Assembly (NCBI RefSeq): GCF_003947415.1
Contig: NZ_QHKL01000002.1
Coordinates: 682,001 to 746,000, forward strand
DNA from: Amycolatopsis sp. WAC 01376
GTDB taxonomy: Bacteria > Actinomycetota > Actinomycetes > Mycobacteriales > Pseudonocardiaceae
Length of the DNA stretch: 64,000 bases
Reading direction: 5' to 3'
The notes below the pieces were generated by a model, which had not been told where the DNA came from, did not search any database, and worked only from the letters and a program-made list of their open reading frames with translations. Below, one piece after another: positions 29,449 through 37,562 of this stretch (positions are counted from its first letter, which is position 1; each line of letters begins with the position of its first letter). The position numbers and the translations under genes are program-made.

Positions 29449-29601
29449 ATGACTCAGAGCGAGGACGCGAACCGCTGGAGCCACCTTCCCGAGTCCGTGT
29501 CCCTGGAGGACACGATCACGATGAAGGCGATCGACCCGGGCAAGGACGGCACACCCGAAGTCGACCTCGAGCGTTATTGGGCAGCACGAGAACAGGGCTG
29601 A
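29449..29601 (+). CDS. 50-residue microprotein
   Basis: ATG 29449 to TGA 29601, sequence starting MTQSEDANRWSHLPESVSLE and ending YWAAREQG. TATTCT lies at 29437-29442, 6 nt before the ATG, a clear leaderless promoter pattern. Acidic, no membrane segment. Codon use is typical for the genome and a perfect palindrome follows 15 nt after the stop, as with bona fide genes here. Function unknown. Confidence 0.6.
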   Translation: MTQSEDANRWSHLPESVSLEDTITMKAIDPGKDGTPEVDLERYWAAREQG

Positions 29602-29615
29602 ACTCCTTACCCATC

Positions 29616-29681
29616 ACGCAATTCGGCACCTGGTTGCGGTAGTTGCCCACGCAACGACCGCAACCAGGTGCCGAATTGCGT
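29616..29681. repeat. Palindrome with 25-bp stem and nested inner hairpin
   Basis: The left arm 29616-29640 begins ACGCAATTCGGCACC and the right arm 29657-29681 is its exact complement. The 16-nt loop contains a second stem, GTTGC-CCAC-GCAAC. It lies between the microprotein and pduO, which converge, and ends 2 nt before the pduO stop. Probably a bidirectional terminator. It shares no arm sequence with the other families. Confidence 0.85.
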
Positions 29682-29683
29682 CG

Positions 29684-30256
29684 TCAGGACGCTCCGCCGG
29701 GCTGCCACAGGATGTCGCCGTCCGGGTTCGCCAGCCGCGACAGGATGAACAACAGGTCCGAAAGCCGGTTCAGGTACTTGATCGCCAGCTGATTCGTCGT
29801 GGCCTGCTCGGCCTCGAACAGCGCCCAGCCGGAGCGCTCCGCCCGTCGTGCGACCGTGCGGGCCTGATGCAGGAACGCCGCGCCCGGGGTGCCACCCGGC
29901 AGGATGAACGACGTCAGCTTCGGCACGCGCTCGTTGAACTCGTCGCACCAGCCTTCGAGCCGCTCGATGTACCGCTCGGTGATGCGCAGCGGCTCGTACG
30001 GCGGGTTCTCCACGATCGGCGCGCACAGATCCGCGCCGACGTCGAAGAGATCGTTCTGCACCGCACGCAGCACCTGCGTGATTTCCTCGGAGAGGCCGCC
30101 CATCGCGAGCGCGAGCCCGATGACGGAGTTGGCTTCGTCGACGTCGGCGTACGCGGCCAGCCGCGGCGAGGTCTTCGGCACGCGAGAGCCGTCGCCGAGT
30201 GCCGTGGTGCCGTTGTCGCCGACCTTCGTGTACACGCGGTTGATGCGAACGACCAT
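29684..30256 (-). CDS. pduO: Cob(I)alamin adenosyltransferase, PduO type
   Basis: 190 aa, ATG. It transfers adenosyl from ATP to Co(I)-cobalamin. N-terminal ATP-binding motif VYTKVGDNGTTALGDGSRV; conserved RITERYIERLEGWCDEFNE and HQARTVARRAER helices. In M. tuberculosis the corresponding gene also precedes murA. The product is the cofactor of the ethylmalonyl-CoA mutase at 35424. Confidence 0.92.
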   Translation of the reverse strand: MVVRINRVYTKVGDNGTTALGDGSRVPKTSPRLAAYADVDEANSVIGLALAMGGLSEEITQVLRAVQNDLFDVGADLCAPIVENPPYEPLRITERYIERLEGWCDEFNERVPKLTSFILPGGTPGAAFLHQARTVARRAERSGWALFEAEQATTNQLAIKYLNRLSDLLFILSRLANPDGDILWQPGGAS

Positions 30257-30317
30257 GAAGCCGACTCTACCGGCCCGGCGTAAGGCAAATCCGGGCGAGA
30301 GGGCATGATTGGCGCCC

Positions 30318-31592
30318 ATGAGTGAGCACTTCGACGTGCACGGCGGAGCTCGGCTGGTCGGCGAGGTCGACGTGGTCGGGGCCAAGAACAGCGTCCTGAA
30401 ACTGATGGCCGCGGCCCTGCTGGCCGAAGGCACGACGACCATCACGAACTGCCCCCAGATCCTGGACGTCCCCCTGATGGGCGACGTCCTGCGCAGTGTC
30501 GGCTGCGAGGTCGTCATCGACGGCGACACCGCCAAGATCACCACCCCCGCCGAACTGTCGCACCGGGCCGATTCGGCCGCGATGGGCAAGCTGCGTGCGT
30601 CGGTCTGCGTTCTTGGTCCCCTGGTCGGACGGCTCAAGCAGGCCGTCGTGGCGCTGCCGGGCGGAGACGCGATCGGTTCCCGTCCGCTGGACATGCACCA
30701 GAACGGCCTGCGCAAACTGGGCGCCACCAGCACCATCGAGCACGGCTGTGTAGTGGCGAAGGCAGACGGGCTGCGCGGCGCGCAGATCTGGCTGGACTTC
30801 CCGAGCGTCGGCGCCACCGAGAACATCCTGATGGCGGCCGTGCTCGCCGAGGGCACCACGGTCATCGACAACGCCGCGCGCGAGCCCGAGATCGTCGACA
30901 TCTGCACGATGCTGACCGAGATGGGCGCGAAGGTCGAAGGAGCGGGCACCTCGACCCTCACCGTCGAGGGCGTCGAGAAGCTGCACCCCACCGAGCACCG
31001 CGTGATCGGCGACCGCATCGTCGGCGCGACCTGGGCGTTCGCCGCCGCGATGACCAGGGGCGACCTGACCGTCCGCGGCGTCAACCCGCACTACCTCGAC
31101 CTGGTCCTCGACAAGCTCCGCCTGGCGGGCGCCGAGGTCGAGACGTTCGAGGGCAAGGGTTTCCGCATCGTCCAGAACGAGCGCCCGAAGGCCGTCGACT
31201 GGGTGACGCTGCCGTACCCCGGTTTCGCGACCGACCTGCAGCCGTTCGCGGTGGCGTTGTCGGCGGTCTCCGAAGGCACGTCGATGATCACGGAGAACAT
31301 CTACGAGGCCCGGTTCCGGTTCATCGAAGAGATGATGCGGCTTTCCGGCGACGCCCGCACCGACGGGCACCACGCCGTCGTCCGCGGCGTGGAGAGGCTT
31401 TCGAGCGCTCCGGTGTGGGCCGCGGACATCCGCGCCGGCGCCGGGCTGGTGCTGGCGGGGCTGTGCGCGGACGGCGTCACCGAGGTCTGGGACGTCTTCC
31501 ACATCGACCGCGGCTACCCGCATTTCGTGGAGAACCTGAACCGCCTCGGCGCCCGGATCGAGCGCGTCGCGGGAGAACCCGACCGGGCTTGA
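30318..31592 (+). CDS. murA: UDP-GlcNAc 1-carboxyvinyltransferase with Asp in place of the fosfomycin cysteine
   Basis: 424 aa, ATG 30318. It commits UDP-GlcNAc to peptidoglycan with PEP. Motifs [19 protein letters not shown] (N-terminus) and [19 protein letters not shown] are present. The active-site loop reads [13 protein letters not shown] where E. coli has GGCTIG: the catalytic Cys115 is replaced by Asp. M. tuberculosis MurA carries the same Cys-to-Asp change, the known basis of its intrinsic fosfomycin resistance. It is divergent from pduO. No rRNA operon follows, unlike in M. tuberculosis. Confidence 0.95.
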   Translation: MSEHFDVHGGARLVGEVDVVGAKNSVLKLMAAALLAEGTTTITNCPQILDVPLMGDVLRSVGCEVVIDGDTAKITTPAELSHRADSAAMGKLRASVCVLGPLVGRLKQAVVALPGGDAIGSRPLDMHQNGLRKLGATSTIEHGCVVAKADGLRGAQIWLDFPSVGATENILMAAVLAEGTTVIDNAAREPEIVDICTMLTEMGAKVEGAGTSTLTVEGVEKLHPTEHRVIGDRIVGATWAFAAAMTRGDLTVRGVNPHYLDLVLDKLRLAGAEVETFEGKGFRIVQNERPKAVDWVTLPYPGFATDLQPFAVALSAVSEGTSMITENIYEARFRFIEEMMRLSGDARTDGHHAVVRGVERLSSAPVWAADIRAGAGLVLAGLCADGVTEVWDVFHIDRGYPHFVENLNRLGARIERVAGEPDRA

Positions 31593-31597
31593 TCAAA

Positions 31598-31654
31598 CGC
31601 GCGTGAAGGCCCCCTTCCCTCGGCTCAGCCGAGGCAAGGGGGCCTTCACGCGCG
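31598..31654. repeat. Palindrome, CGCGCGTGAAGGCCCCCTT
   Basis: The arms of 27 bp (31598-31624 and 31628-31654) pair with a single mismatch and a 3-nt loop. It starts 6 nt after the murA stop and ends 2 nt before the stop of the convergent protease gene, so it fills the whole gap. It shares the outer TGAAGGCC theme with the element at 6490. Confidence 0.85.
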
Positions 31655-31655
31655 A

Positions 31656-32528
31656 TCAGGGCAGGGCGACGAACGGCGCGAGGAAGTCACGCGACGTCGG
31701 CGAGTCCAGCCGGTAGGTGACGTTGGTGGCGTAACAAGGCCCGTCACCGGTGATGGTGGTCGACACCAGGACGCGCTCGCCGCCGATGGTGGCGAAGTTC
31801 GGGCCGCCGGAGTCGCCGTAGCAGGCACCGCCGTTGCCCTGCGGTGCCGTCATCGCGAGCCGCACCCACGTGTTGTTCAGTGCGTTGAAGGTGACCGGCG
31901 CCTTCATCCGCACCCCGCCACCGGGATGCGTGTGCCCGCCCGGCCCGTTCACGGCTTCTTGCGTGCCGTAGCCGGCGACCACGAACGGCGTCGAGTTCAG
32001 CGCCTGCGGGCCGAGCGCGTCGAGCTGTCCGGCGCTGGGCAGCTTGGCGGGTTTGAAGGTCCAACGCGCGGCGACCTGCTTCGCGGGCAACTGGACGACG
32101 GCGATGTCGTGCGAGTCGGCCGAGTTGCCGGGGTAGCCGGGCTCGTTGTGCGCGACCCCTTCCACGGCGACGGCCTTGGCGACCGCGGCCGGGTCGCCGG
32201 GGTACTTCTTCGCTGCCGCGTCGAGCCCCGCTTGCACGTCCTGGTCGAGTGAGACGAAGAACCGCACGTTGGCGGGCCAGCCGGTGGTGCAGTGCGCGGC
32301 GGTGAGGAACGTGTCGGCGTCCACCATGGTGCCGGAGCACACCCAGTCGACCCGGTCGGGCGTGGCGGGGTCGCCGTCGTTGTCCCAGGTGGCGACCAGG
32401 GCGCCGACTTCGGTGCGCTCGGGTGCCGGGGTGGCGTTGTAGGAGTTGATCGCGGGCGCGGCGGTGGCGCCGCCCAGCAAGAGGGCGGCGGACAGCGCCG
32501 CGACGGTGGCGGCGGGGGTGAACCTCAC
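31656..32528 (-). CDS. Secreted trypsin-like serine protease
   Basis: 290 aa, GTG with GAGGAGG upstream. Signal peptide MRFTPAATVAALSAALLLGGATA. The catalytic triad is visible as His in TAAHCTTG, Asp in SHDIAVVQL and Ser in GDSGGPNF. Cysteine pairs around the His (CSGTM/AAHC) and the Ser (GACYGDSGG/GPCYA) fit S1A disulfides. It is exported; a short segment between signal and domain may be a propeptide. Same strand as the next gene, 77 nt away. Confidence 0.88.
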   Translation of the reverse strand: MRFTPAATVAALSAALLLGGATAAPAINSYNATPAPERTEVGALVATWDNDGDPATPDRVDWVCSGTMVDADTFLTAAHCTTGWPANVRFFVSLDQDVQAGLDAAAKKYPGDPAAVAKAVAVEGVAHNEPGYPGNSADSHDIAVVQLPAKQVAARWTFKPAKLPSAGQLDALGPQALNSTPFVVAGYGTQEAVNGPGGHTHPGGGVRMKAPVTFNALNNTWVRLAMTAPQGNGGACYGDSGGPNFATIGGERVLVSTTITGDGPCYATNVTYRLDSPTSRDFLAPFVALP

Positions 32529-32605
32529 GAACGGCCTCCTCGACTAGTGCTTCTGGAGACGGGATTCAACGTGGTGGACGCCGCGAAGTCATCCGCCGAA
32601 AGTAG

Positions 32606-33244
32606 TCACGCGTCCCTGCGCCGCCGGGTGCCGGCGAAGACCGCGGCACCGCCCGCAGTCAGCAGGCCCAGCCCGGCCAGCAGCGCGGGTTCGAGATCGA
32701 AACCGGTCTTGGCCAGTGACGGAGGCGTCGCGATGGCGGCGTCGGCGCGAGGTGCGACGGCCACTACCGGCACGACCGCGGGCGCCACGACTTCGGCGCG
32801 CGATCCCCCTGGCGGGGGAGTCTCGACCGGCGGGTTCGTGGCGGGCGGTGTCCGGTCCGGCACACAGGCCGTATGCGCGGGATTGCCGCGCCCGACGCCG
32901 TGGTTGCGGTCGCATTCGTAGCCCGCGTCGGCGTCGGAACCACCGGGCAGCTGACCGGGCGGGTTCTTGTTGTCGGCCTTGCCGACGCAACCGGCACAGG
33001 GTTTCCCGGCGGCTTTCCCGCCGCCGTTCCCGTTGGCGGACGGCGAACCGTCGCGGGTGGAATCGTAGGGGCCGTGCTTGTTGGCACCGTGCCCGGAGAA
33101 GTCCGCTTTGGACGGTGGCTGCGGTTTGGTGTGCCCGGGAGGAGCGCCGCCGTTGCCGCGCTCGCCGGCGTCGGCGGGGCCCGCGCCTAGAAGAAGGAGA
33201 GAGAAGGCGGCTCCGGCGAGAACGCCGTAGGTCTTCTTGTTCAT
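32606..33244 (-). CDS. Cell-wall-anchored protein with LAKTG sorting signal
   Basis: 212 aa, ATG with GGGAGG upstream. Signal peptide MNKKTYGVLAGAAFSLLLLGAGPADA. The mature region is low-complexity, rich in Gly, Pro, Lys and Asn, with four cysteines (KPCAGCVG, YECDRN, TACVPD). The C-terminus has LAKTG, a hydrophobic helix (ALLAGLGLLTAGGAAVFAG) and RRRRDA: a complete sortase signal of the LAXTG type recognised by class E sortases of actinobacteria. Probably displayed on the surface. No sortase gene is in the window. Confidence 0.75.
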   Translation of the reverse strand: MNKKTYGVLAGAAFSLLLLGAGPADAGERGNGGAPPGHTKPQPPSKADFSGHGANKHGPYDSTRDGSPSANGNGGGKAAGKPCAGCVGKADNKNPPGQLPGGSDADAGYECDRNHGVGRGNPAHTACVPDRTPPATNPPVETPPPGGSRAEVVAPAVVPVVAVAPRADAAIATPPSLAKTGFDLEPALLAGLGLLTAGGAAVFAGTRRRRDA

Positions 33245-33306
33245 CGAAGCCTCCCTGAGGTCGCGCCATTGCGACATATGGAGTATCGCGTGAACGGCCG
33301 AAGGGG

Positions 33307-33930
33307 TTACTCGAGCACGAGAGCGGCGCCGAAACCGACCAGTGCGGTCCCGGTGACACCGTCGAGTGCGCGGCGGACCTTGCGGCGTTCCAGCCAGGTG
33401 CGCACGCGGTGCACGAAGAACAGCAGCAGAAGCTGGGCGACGGTGCCCGCCGCCGCGATCGTGTAAGCCAGCAGCAGGGCGTCGCCGGTGCCGGTGATGC
33501 CCGGGATCAGGAACTGCGGCAGCACCGACAGGTACAGCACGAGGACCTTCGGATTGGTGACGTTGGAGAGGAAGCCCTCCCGCCAGCGACGGAATCCGCT
33601 CCGCCGGGCGGCGGCGGTCTCGGCGAGCTGCCCGTAATCGCCGCGGTAGGCGCCGATCAGCGCCCGGATCCCCAGGTAGCAGAGGTAAGCCGCACCGGCC
33701 CACTTCACGGCTTCGAACACCGGCCGCGAGTTCATGATGACCGCGCCGAGACCGAGCGCGGCGGCGGTGGCCTGCGCGAGATTCGCGACGCCGACGCCGA
33801 AACAGGCCCAGCCCCCGCCGCGGATGCCGCCGGAGAGCGCGTTCTTCAGCACCACCATGTTGTCCGGACCGGGGACGAGCGCCAGCGCCAGCATCATCAG
33901 CGCGAAACCGCCGTAGACACCCCAGGTCAT
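33307..33930 (-). CDS. LysE/RhtB family exporter, copy A
   Basis: 207 aa, ATG overlapping the stop of copy B by 4 nt (ATGA). Six membrane segments; LVPGPDNMVVLKNALSGG near the N-terminus and SNVTNPKVLVLYLSVLPQF in the middle are family signatures. It exports amino acids or related small molecules; substrate unknown. The last 102 bp shared with copy B are identical (33326-33427), pointing to gene conversion or a recent partial duplication. Confidence 0.85.
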   Translation of the reverse strand: MTWGVYGGFALMMLALALVPGPDNMVVLKNALSGGIRGGGWACFGVGVANLAQATAAALGLGAVIMNSRPVFEAVKWAGAAYLCYLGIRALIGAYRGDYGQLAETAAARRSGFRRWREGFLSNVTNPKVLVLYLSVLPQFLIPGITGTGDALLLAYTIAAAGTVAQLLLLFFVHRVRTWLERRKVRRALDGVTGTALVGFGAALVLE

Positions 33931-34559
33931 GACTCGAGCACCAACGCCGCGCCGAAACCGACCAGTGCGGTCCCGGTGACACCGTCGAGTGCGCGGCGGA
34001 CCTTGCGGCGTTCCAGCCAGGTGCGCACGCGGTGCACGAAGAACAGCAGCGTCATCAGCCAGATCGCGCCCAGCACCGCGACGGTGTAGGCGAGCAGCAG
34101 CGCGTGCCACGCCGACGTCGTCGCGGGGTCGAGGAACTGCGGCAGCACCGACAGGTACAGCACGAGCACCTTGGGGTTGGTGATGTTGGAGAGGAAGCCT
34201 TCGCGGAAGCGGCGGAATCCGCTCGCTCCCTGCTGCTTCACCGCCGCGACGCCGGAGTAGTCGCCTCGCCACGCGCCGCGCAGCGCCTGGAAACCGAGGA
34301 AGACGAGGTACGCGGCGCCGACCCACTTGAGCGTCACGAACACCGGCTGCGACTGCGCGATGACGACGCCGAGACCGAGCGCGGCCGCGGTGCCCTGGAC
34401 GGTGTTGGCCACGAAGACCCCCGCCGTGGCGAGGAAGCCGCCGCGGGTGCCGCCGGAGAGCGAGTTCTTGAGCATGATCATCGTGTCCGGCCCCGGCGCG
34501 AGGACGATCAGGACGACGATGAGCAGATAGCTGCTGTACGAACTCCAGGTCACGGTCAC
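33927..34559 (-). CDS. LysE/RhtB family exporter, copy B
   Basis: 210 aa, GTG. Six membrane segments; LAPGPDTMIMLKNSLSGG and SNITNPKVLVLYLSVLPQFL. It is translated first, with copy A coupled to it. Clearly paralogous to copy A but with a diverged N-terminal half, so the two may form a heteromeric exporter or differ in substrate. Upstream lies a perfect palindrome in the divergent intergenic region. Confidence 0.85.
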   Translation of the reverse strand: MTVTWSSYSSYLLIVVLIVLAPGPDTMIMLKNSLSGGTRGGFLATAGVFVANTVQGTAAALGLGVVIAQSQPVFVTLKWVGAAYLVFLGFQALRGAWRGDYSGVAAVKQQGASGFRRFREGFLSNITNPKVLVLYLSVLPQFLDPATTSAWHALLLAYTVAVLGAIWLMTLLFFVHRVRTWLERRKVRRALDGVTGTALVGFGAALVLES

Positions 34560-34644
34560 TCACGCTAGCCGCCGTCTGTGGGCGAGTCTCCCGGATTTCG
34601 GTCACAGTCCCCGGGCGCCGTCGCGGTGGGCCCTGGGCCGGGTG

Positions 34645-34692
34645 GGTCGTGAGTGGCGATTCGGGTTCGAACCCGAATCGCCACTCACGACC
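34645..34692. repeat. Palindrome, GGTCGTGAGTGG family, copy 1
   Basis: A perfect 48-bp palindrome without a loop: GGTCGTGAGTGGCGATTCGG continues to the centre TTCGAA, then the complement. Unlike the others it lies between divergent genes (lysE copy B and the PH-like gene), where a terminator is not expected. A copy at 47059 differs only at the centre (CT for CG), and a copy at 40647 has swapped inner arms. Confidence 0.9.
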
Positions 34693-34775
34693 ACTTGTAC
34701 CGACGGCTCGGCCCGCAGCTTCACCGACGAACGGACACTCCTCGCCCGCCTCGCGGACGGGTAGGGTGCCTTGGC

Positions 34776-35342
34776 ATGCATGAGGGGCAGATCGACCTCC
34801 TTCCAGGCGAACGGGTCATCTGGGCCGGACAGCCGGTACGCAGGCCCCTCTTCAATCCCGGCGACTACTTCAACGTCCCCGTCGGCCTGCTCTGGCTCGT
34901 CGGGGTCACGCTGTTCTTCGCCGGAAACCACGACACGGCGTTCCACGTCGCCGCGTGGGCCGTGCTCACCGTCGCGGGGGCGTTCCATTTCGCCGGCAGG
35001 CCGCTGATCCGCTATCTCAGGCTCGCTTCGACGACCTACGCAGTGACGGACGGCCGGGTCATCGAGACCAGTTCGCTGGTCCGCCGCAAGGAAAGGTCCA
35101 AGGAGCTGGCCGGGCTGGCCGATCCCGTGGTCACCCCGGGGCCCGGCAAGACCGGGACGATCACCTTCGGCAGGCTCGGCGTCCTGGCGTGGGCGTCGGC
35201 GAACTTCGGCGCGGGCACCGGGAAGGATCGCGAGGCGCCGGTCATCCTGGTGGGTGTCAGCGATGTGGCGAAAGTGCGGGAAAAGCTCGCGAAAGCCGTG
35301 GACGAGGCACGACAGCGCCACGAACCGGTCGCCGGAGAATGA
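34776..35342 (+). CDS. PH-like domain membrane protein
   Basis: 188 aa from ATG 34776; TAGGGT lies 8 nt upstream. The N-terminal part (LPGERVIWAGQPVRRPLF) leads to two hydrophobic segments (VPVGLLWLVGVTLFFAG, AAWAVLTVAGAFHFAG), then a beta-rich domain (YAVTDGRVIETSSLVRRKERS) typical of bacterial PH domains. Function unknown. Confidence 0.65.
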   Translation: MHEGQIDLLPGERVIWAGQPVRRPLFNPGDYFNVPVGLLWLVGVTLFFAGNHDTAFHVAAWAVLTVAGAFHFAGRPLIRYLRLASTTYAVTDGRVIETSSLVRRKERSKELAGLADPVVTPGPGKTGTITFGRLGVLAWASANFGAGTGKDREAPVILVGVSDVAKVREKLAKAVDEARQRHEPVAGE

Positions 35343-35377
35343 CCCGACTGTGTCTGATTCAACTACGCGGTCGATGT

Positions 35378-35393
35378 TACCGGCCGGTACACT
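35378..35393 (+). promoter_or_regulatory. Possible promoter/operator of the ethylmalonyl-CoA mutase gene
   Basis: The perfect palindrome TACCGGCCGGTA (35378-35389) overlaps a -10-like TACACT (35388-35393), about 30 nt before the GTG start. A protein bound here would cover the -10 box. No matching -35 is obvious. Confidence 0.35.
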
Positions 35394-35423
35394 CAAGCGG
35401 TCGTCCAGCGCCGGAGGTGTACC

Positions 35424-37445
35424 GTGCCCTATCCCACGGACCGTGAACGGGACCGCCCCTGGGTGATGCGGACCTACGCGGGCCACTCGTCCGCGGCCGC
35501 GTCCAACGAGCTGTATCGCCGCAACCTGGCGAAGGGGCAGACCGGTCTCTCGGTCGCCTTCGATCTGCCGACGCAGACCGGCTACGACCCGGATCACCAG
35601 CTGTCCAAGGGTGAGGTCGGCAAGGTCGGCGTCCCGGTCTCGCATATCGGCGACATGCGGCGCCTGTTCGACGGCATCCCGCTCGCCGAGGCCAACACGT
35701 CGATGACGATCAACGCGCCCGCCATGTGGCTGCTGGCGCTCTACGTCTCCGTAGCGCGCGAGCAGGCCGAAGCCGAGGGACGTGACGTCGACGAAGTGCT
35801 GGCCAAGCTCACCGGCACGACGCAGAACGACATCATCAAGGAATACCTCTCCCGCGGCACCTACATCTTCCCGCCGGGCCCGAGTCTCCGCCTGATCACC
35901 GACATGATCGCGTGGACCGTGCACCACGTGCCGAAGTGGAACCCGATCAACATCTGCAGCTATCACCTGCAGGAAGCCGGCGCGACGCCGACGCAAGAGG
36001 TCGCGTACGCGTTGTGCACCGCCATCGCCGTCCTCGACGCGGTCCGCGATTCCGGGCAGGTCGAGCAGGCCGACATGGCCAAGGTGGTCGCGCGGATCTC
36101 GTTCTTCGTCAACGCCGGTGTGCGGTTCGTCGAAGAGATGTCGAAGATGCGCGCGTTCACCGCGCTGTGGGACGAGATCACCCGGGATCGTTACGGCGTC
36201 ACGGATCCCAAGGCGCGGCGGCTGCGTTACGGCGTGCAGGTCAACTCGCTGGGACTGACCGAGGCGCAGCCGGAGAACAACGTCCAGCGCATCGTGCTGG
36301 AGATGCTCGCGGTCTCGCTTTCCCGCGGTGCCAGGGCCCGCGCGATCCAGCTGCCCGCGTGGAACGAGGCGCTCGGCCTGCCCCGGCCGTGGGATCAGCA
36401 GTGGGCGCTGCGGATGCAGCAGGTGCTCGCGTTCGAGACCGACCTGCTGGAGTACGAGGACATCTTCGACGGCTCGCACGTCATCCAGGCCAAGGTCGAC
36501 GAGATCATGGCGGGCGCGCGCGAGGAGATCGCGCGGGTGCAGGATCTCGGTGGCGCGGTCGCGGCCGTCGAGAGCGGCTACATGAAGTCGCAACTCGTCG
36601 CTTCGCTCGCGGAGTACCGGCGCGGTATGGAGAACGGCGAGCGGATCCTGGTCGGGGTCAACAAGTTCGAGACCACGGAGCCTTCCCCGCTGCAAGCGGA
36701 GGGCGCCAAGGCGATCGAAACGATCGACCCCGCCGTCGAGAAGCAGGCCGTCACGGCGATCGAGGAATGGCGGACGCACCGCGACAGCGCGGCCGCCGAG
36801 TCGGCGCTGGAGAAGCTGAAGGCCATCGCGAAGACGTCGGAGAACCTGTTCGAGGCGACGATCGAGTGCGCCCGCGCCGGCGTCACCACCGGTGAATGGT
36901 CGGGTGCGCTGCGCGAGGTGTTCGGCGAATACCGTGCTCCCACCGGGGTTTCCGCGTCGGCGGCCGCGGGCGAGGGCAACGCGGAACTCCGCCGCGTCCG
37001 CGACAGGGTCAAGGCGACGAACACCGAGATCGGCGAGCGGCTGCGGATCCTGGTCGGCAAACCCGGCCTCGACGGGCATTCGAACGGCGCCGAGCAGGTG
37101 GCCGTCCGGGCGCGCGACGTCGGGTTCGAGGTGGTGTACCAGGGCATCCGGCTCACGCCGGAACAGATCGTCGCGGCCGCCGTCCAGGAGGGCGTGCACG
37201 TGGTCGGGCTTTCGGTGCTCTCGGGTTCGCATCTCGAGGTCGTGCCGCAGGTCGTGGACGGTCTGCGGGCCGCGGGCGCGGGCGACATCCCGGTCATCGT
37301 CGGCGGGATCATCCCGCCCGACGACGAGAAGCTCTTGCTGGAGCGGGGGATCGCGAGGGTGTTCACGCCGAAGGACTACGAACTCACCGACATCATGGAC
37401 GGAATTGTCGGATTGGTGCGGGAGCGCCACGGCCTGAGCACTTAA
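35424..37445 (+). CDS. ecm: Ethylmalonyl-CoA mutase (MeaA type)
   Basis: 673 aa, GTG with GGAGGTG upstream. Adenosylcobalamin-dependent isomerase converting ethylmalonyl-CoA to methylsuccinyl-CoA in the ethylmalonyl-CoA pathway. The large TIM-barrel domain starts with RPWVMRTYAGHSSAAASNELYRRNL and FDLPTQTGYDPD; the C-terminal cobalamin domain has KPGLDGHSNGAEQ (DxHxxG) and VGLSVLSGSH. Barrel and B12 domains are on one chain, as in MeaA; methylmalonyl-CoA mutase is usually two subunits in actinobacteria, which supports the Ecm call. No other pathway gene is adjacent. Confidence 0.88.
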   Translation: MPYPTDRERDRPWVMRTYAGHSSAAASNELYRRNLAKGQTGLSVAFDLPTQTGYDPDHQLSKGEVGKVGVPVSHIGDMRRLFDGIPLAEANTSMTINAPAMWLLALYVSVAREQAEAEGRDVDEVLAKLTGTTQNDIIKEYLSRGTYIFPPGPSLRLITDMIAWTVHHVPKWNPINICSYHLQEAGATPTQEVAYALCTAIAVLDAVRDSGQVEQADMAKVVARISFFVNAGVRFVEEMSKMRAFTALWDEITRDRYGVTDPKARRLRYGVQVNSLGLTEAQPENNVQRIVLEMLAVSLSRGARARAIQLPAWNEALGLPRPWDQQWALRMQQVLAFETDLLEYEDIFDGSHVIQAKVDEIMAGAREEIARVQDLGGAVAAVESGYMKSQLVASLAEYRRGMENGERILVGVNKFETTEPSPLQAEGAKAIETIDPAVEKQAVTAIEEWRTHRDSAAAESALEKLKAIAKTSENLFEATIECARAGVTTGEWSGALREVFGEYRAPTGVSASAAAGEGNAELRRVRDRVKATNTEIGERLRILVGKPGLDGHSNGAEQVAVRARDVGFEVVYQGIRLTPEQIVAAAVQEGVHVVGLSVLSGSHLEVVPQVVDGLRAAGAGDIPVIVGGIIPPDDEKLLLERGIARVFTPKDYELTDIMDGIVGLVRERHGLST

Positions 37446-37457
37446 CGTCACCGTTAA
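37442..37457. promoter_or_regulatory. Inverted repeat TTAACG-TCAC-CGTTAA
   Basis: Perfect 6-bp arms with a 4-nt spacer, overlapping the mutase stop codon and about 110 nt before ehuB. It is AT-rich compared with its surroundings, so it may be an operator of the ehu promoter. Confidence 0.35.
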
Positions 37458-37525
37458 TCTCGGTACCGTAACGGCCACTGGTGGGTGAGCCGCTCACATT
37501 GCCGGGACAAAGGTACCCACCTACG

Positions 37526-37550
37526 TTTCGATTAAACCGATTAATCGAAA
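37526..37550. promoter_or_regulatory. Operator-like inverted repeat before ehuB
   Basis: TTTCGATTAA (37526-37535) and TTAATCGAAA (37541-37550) are exact complements with a 5-nt spacer (ACCGA). It sits just before the ribosome binding site of ehuB. Size and symmetry suit a LacI- or GntR-type regulator, but none is encoded next to the operon. Confidence 0.55.
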
Positions 37551-37562
37551 AGGGGTGCGGCG

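Noticed and set aside
31593..31655. Ribosomal RNA operon expected after murA
   Set aside because: In M. tuberculosis rrs follows murA, but here only a palindrome and a convergent protease gene are found. No rRNA or tRNA gene was recognised anywhere in the window.
34602..37478. 958-codon open frame on the minus strand across the mutase gene
   Set aside because: No recognisable domain; the plus strand holds an intact ethylmalonyl-CoA mutase with all motifs. Long antisense frames are common at this GC content.
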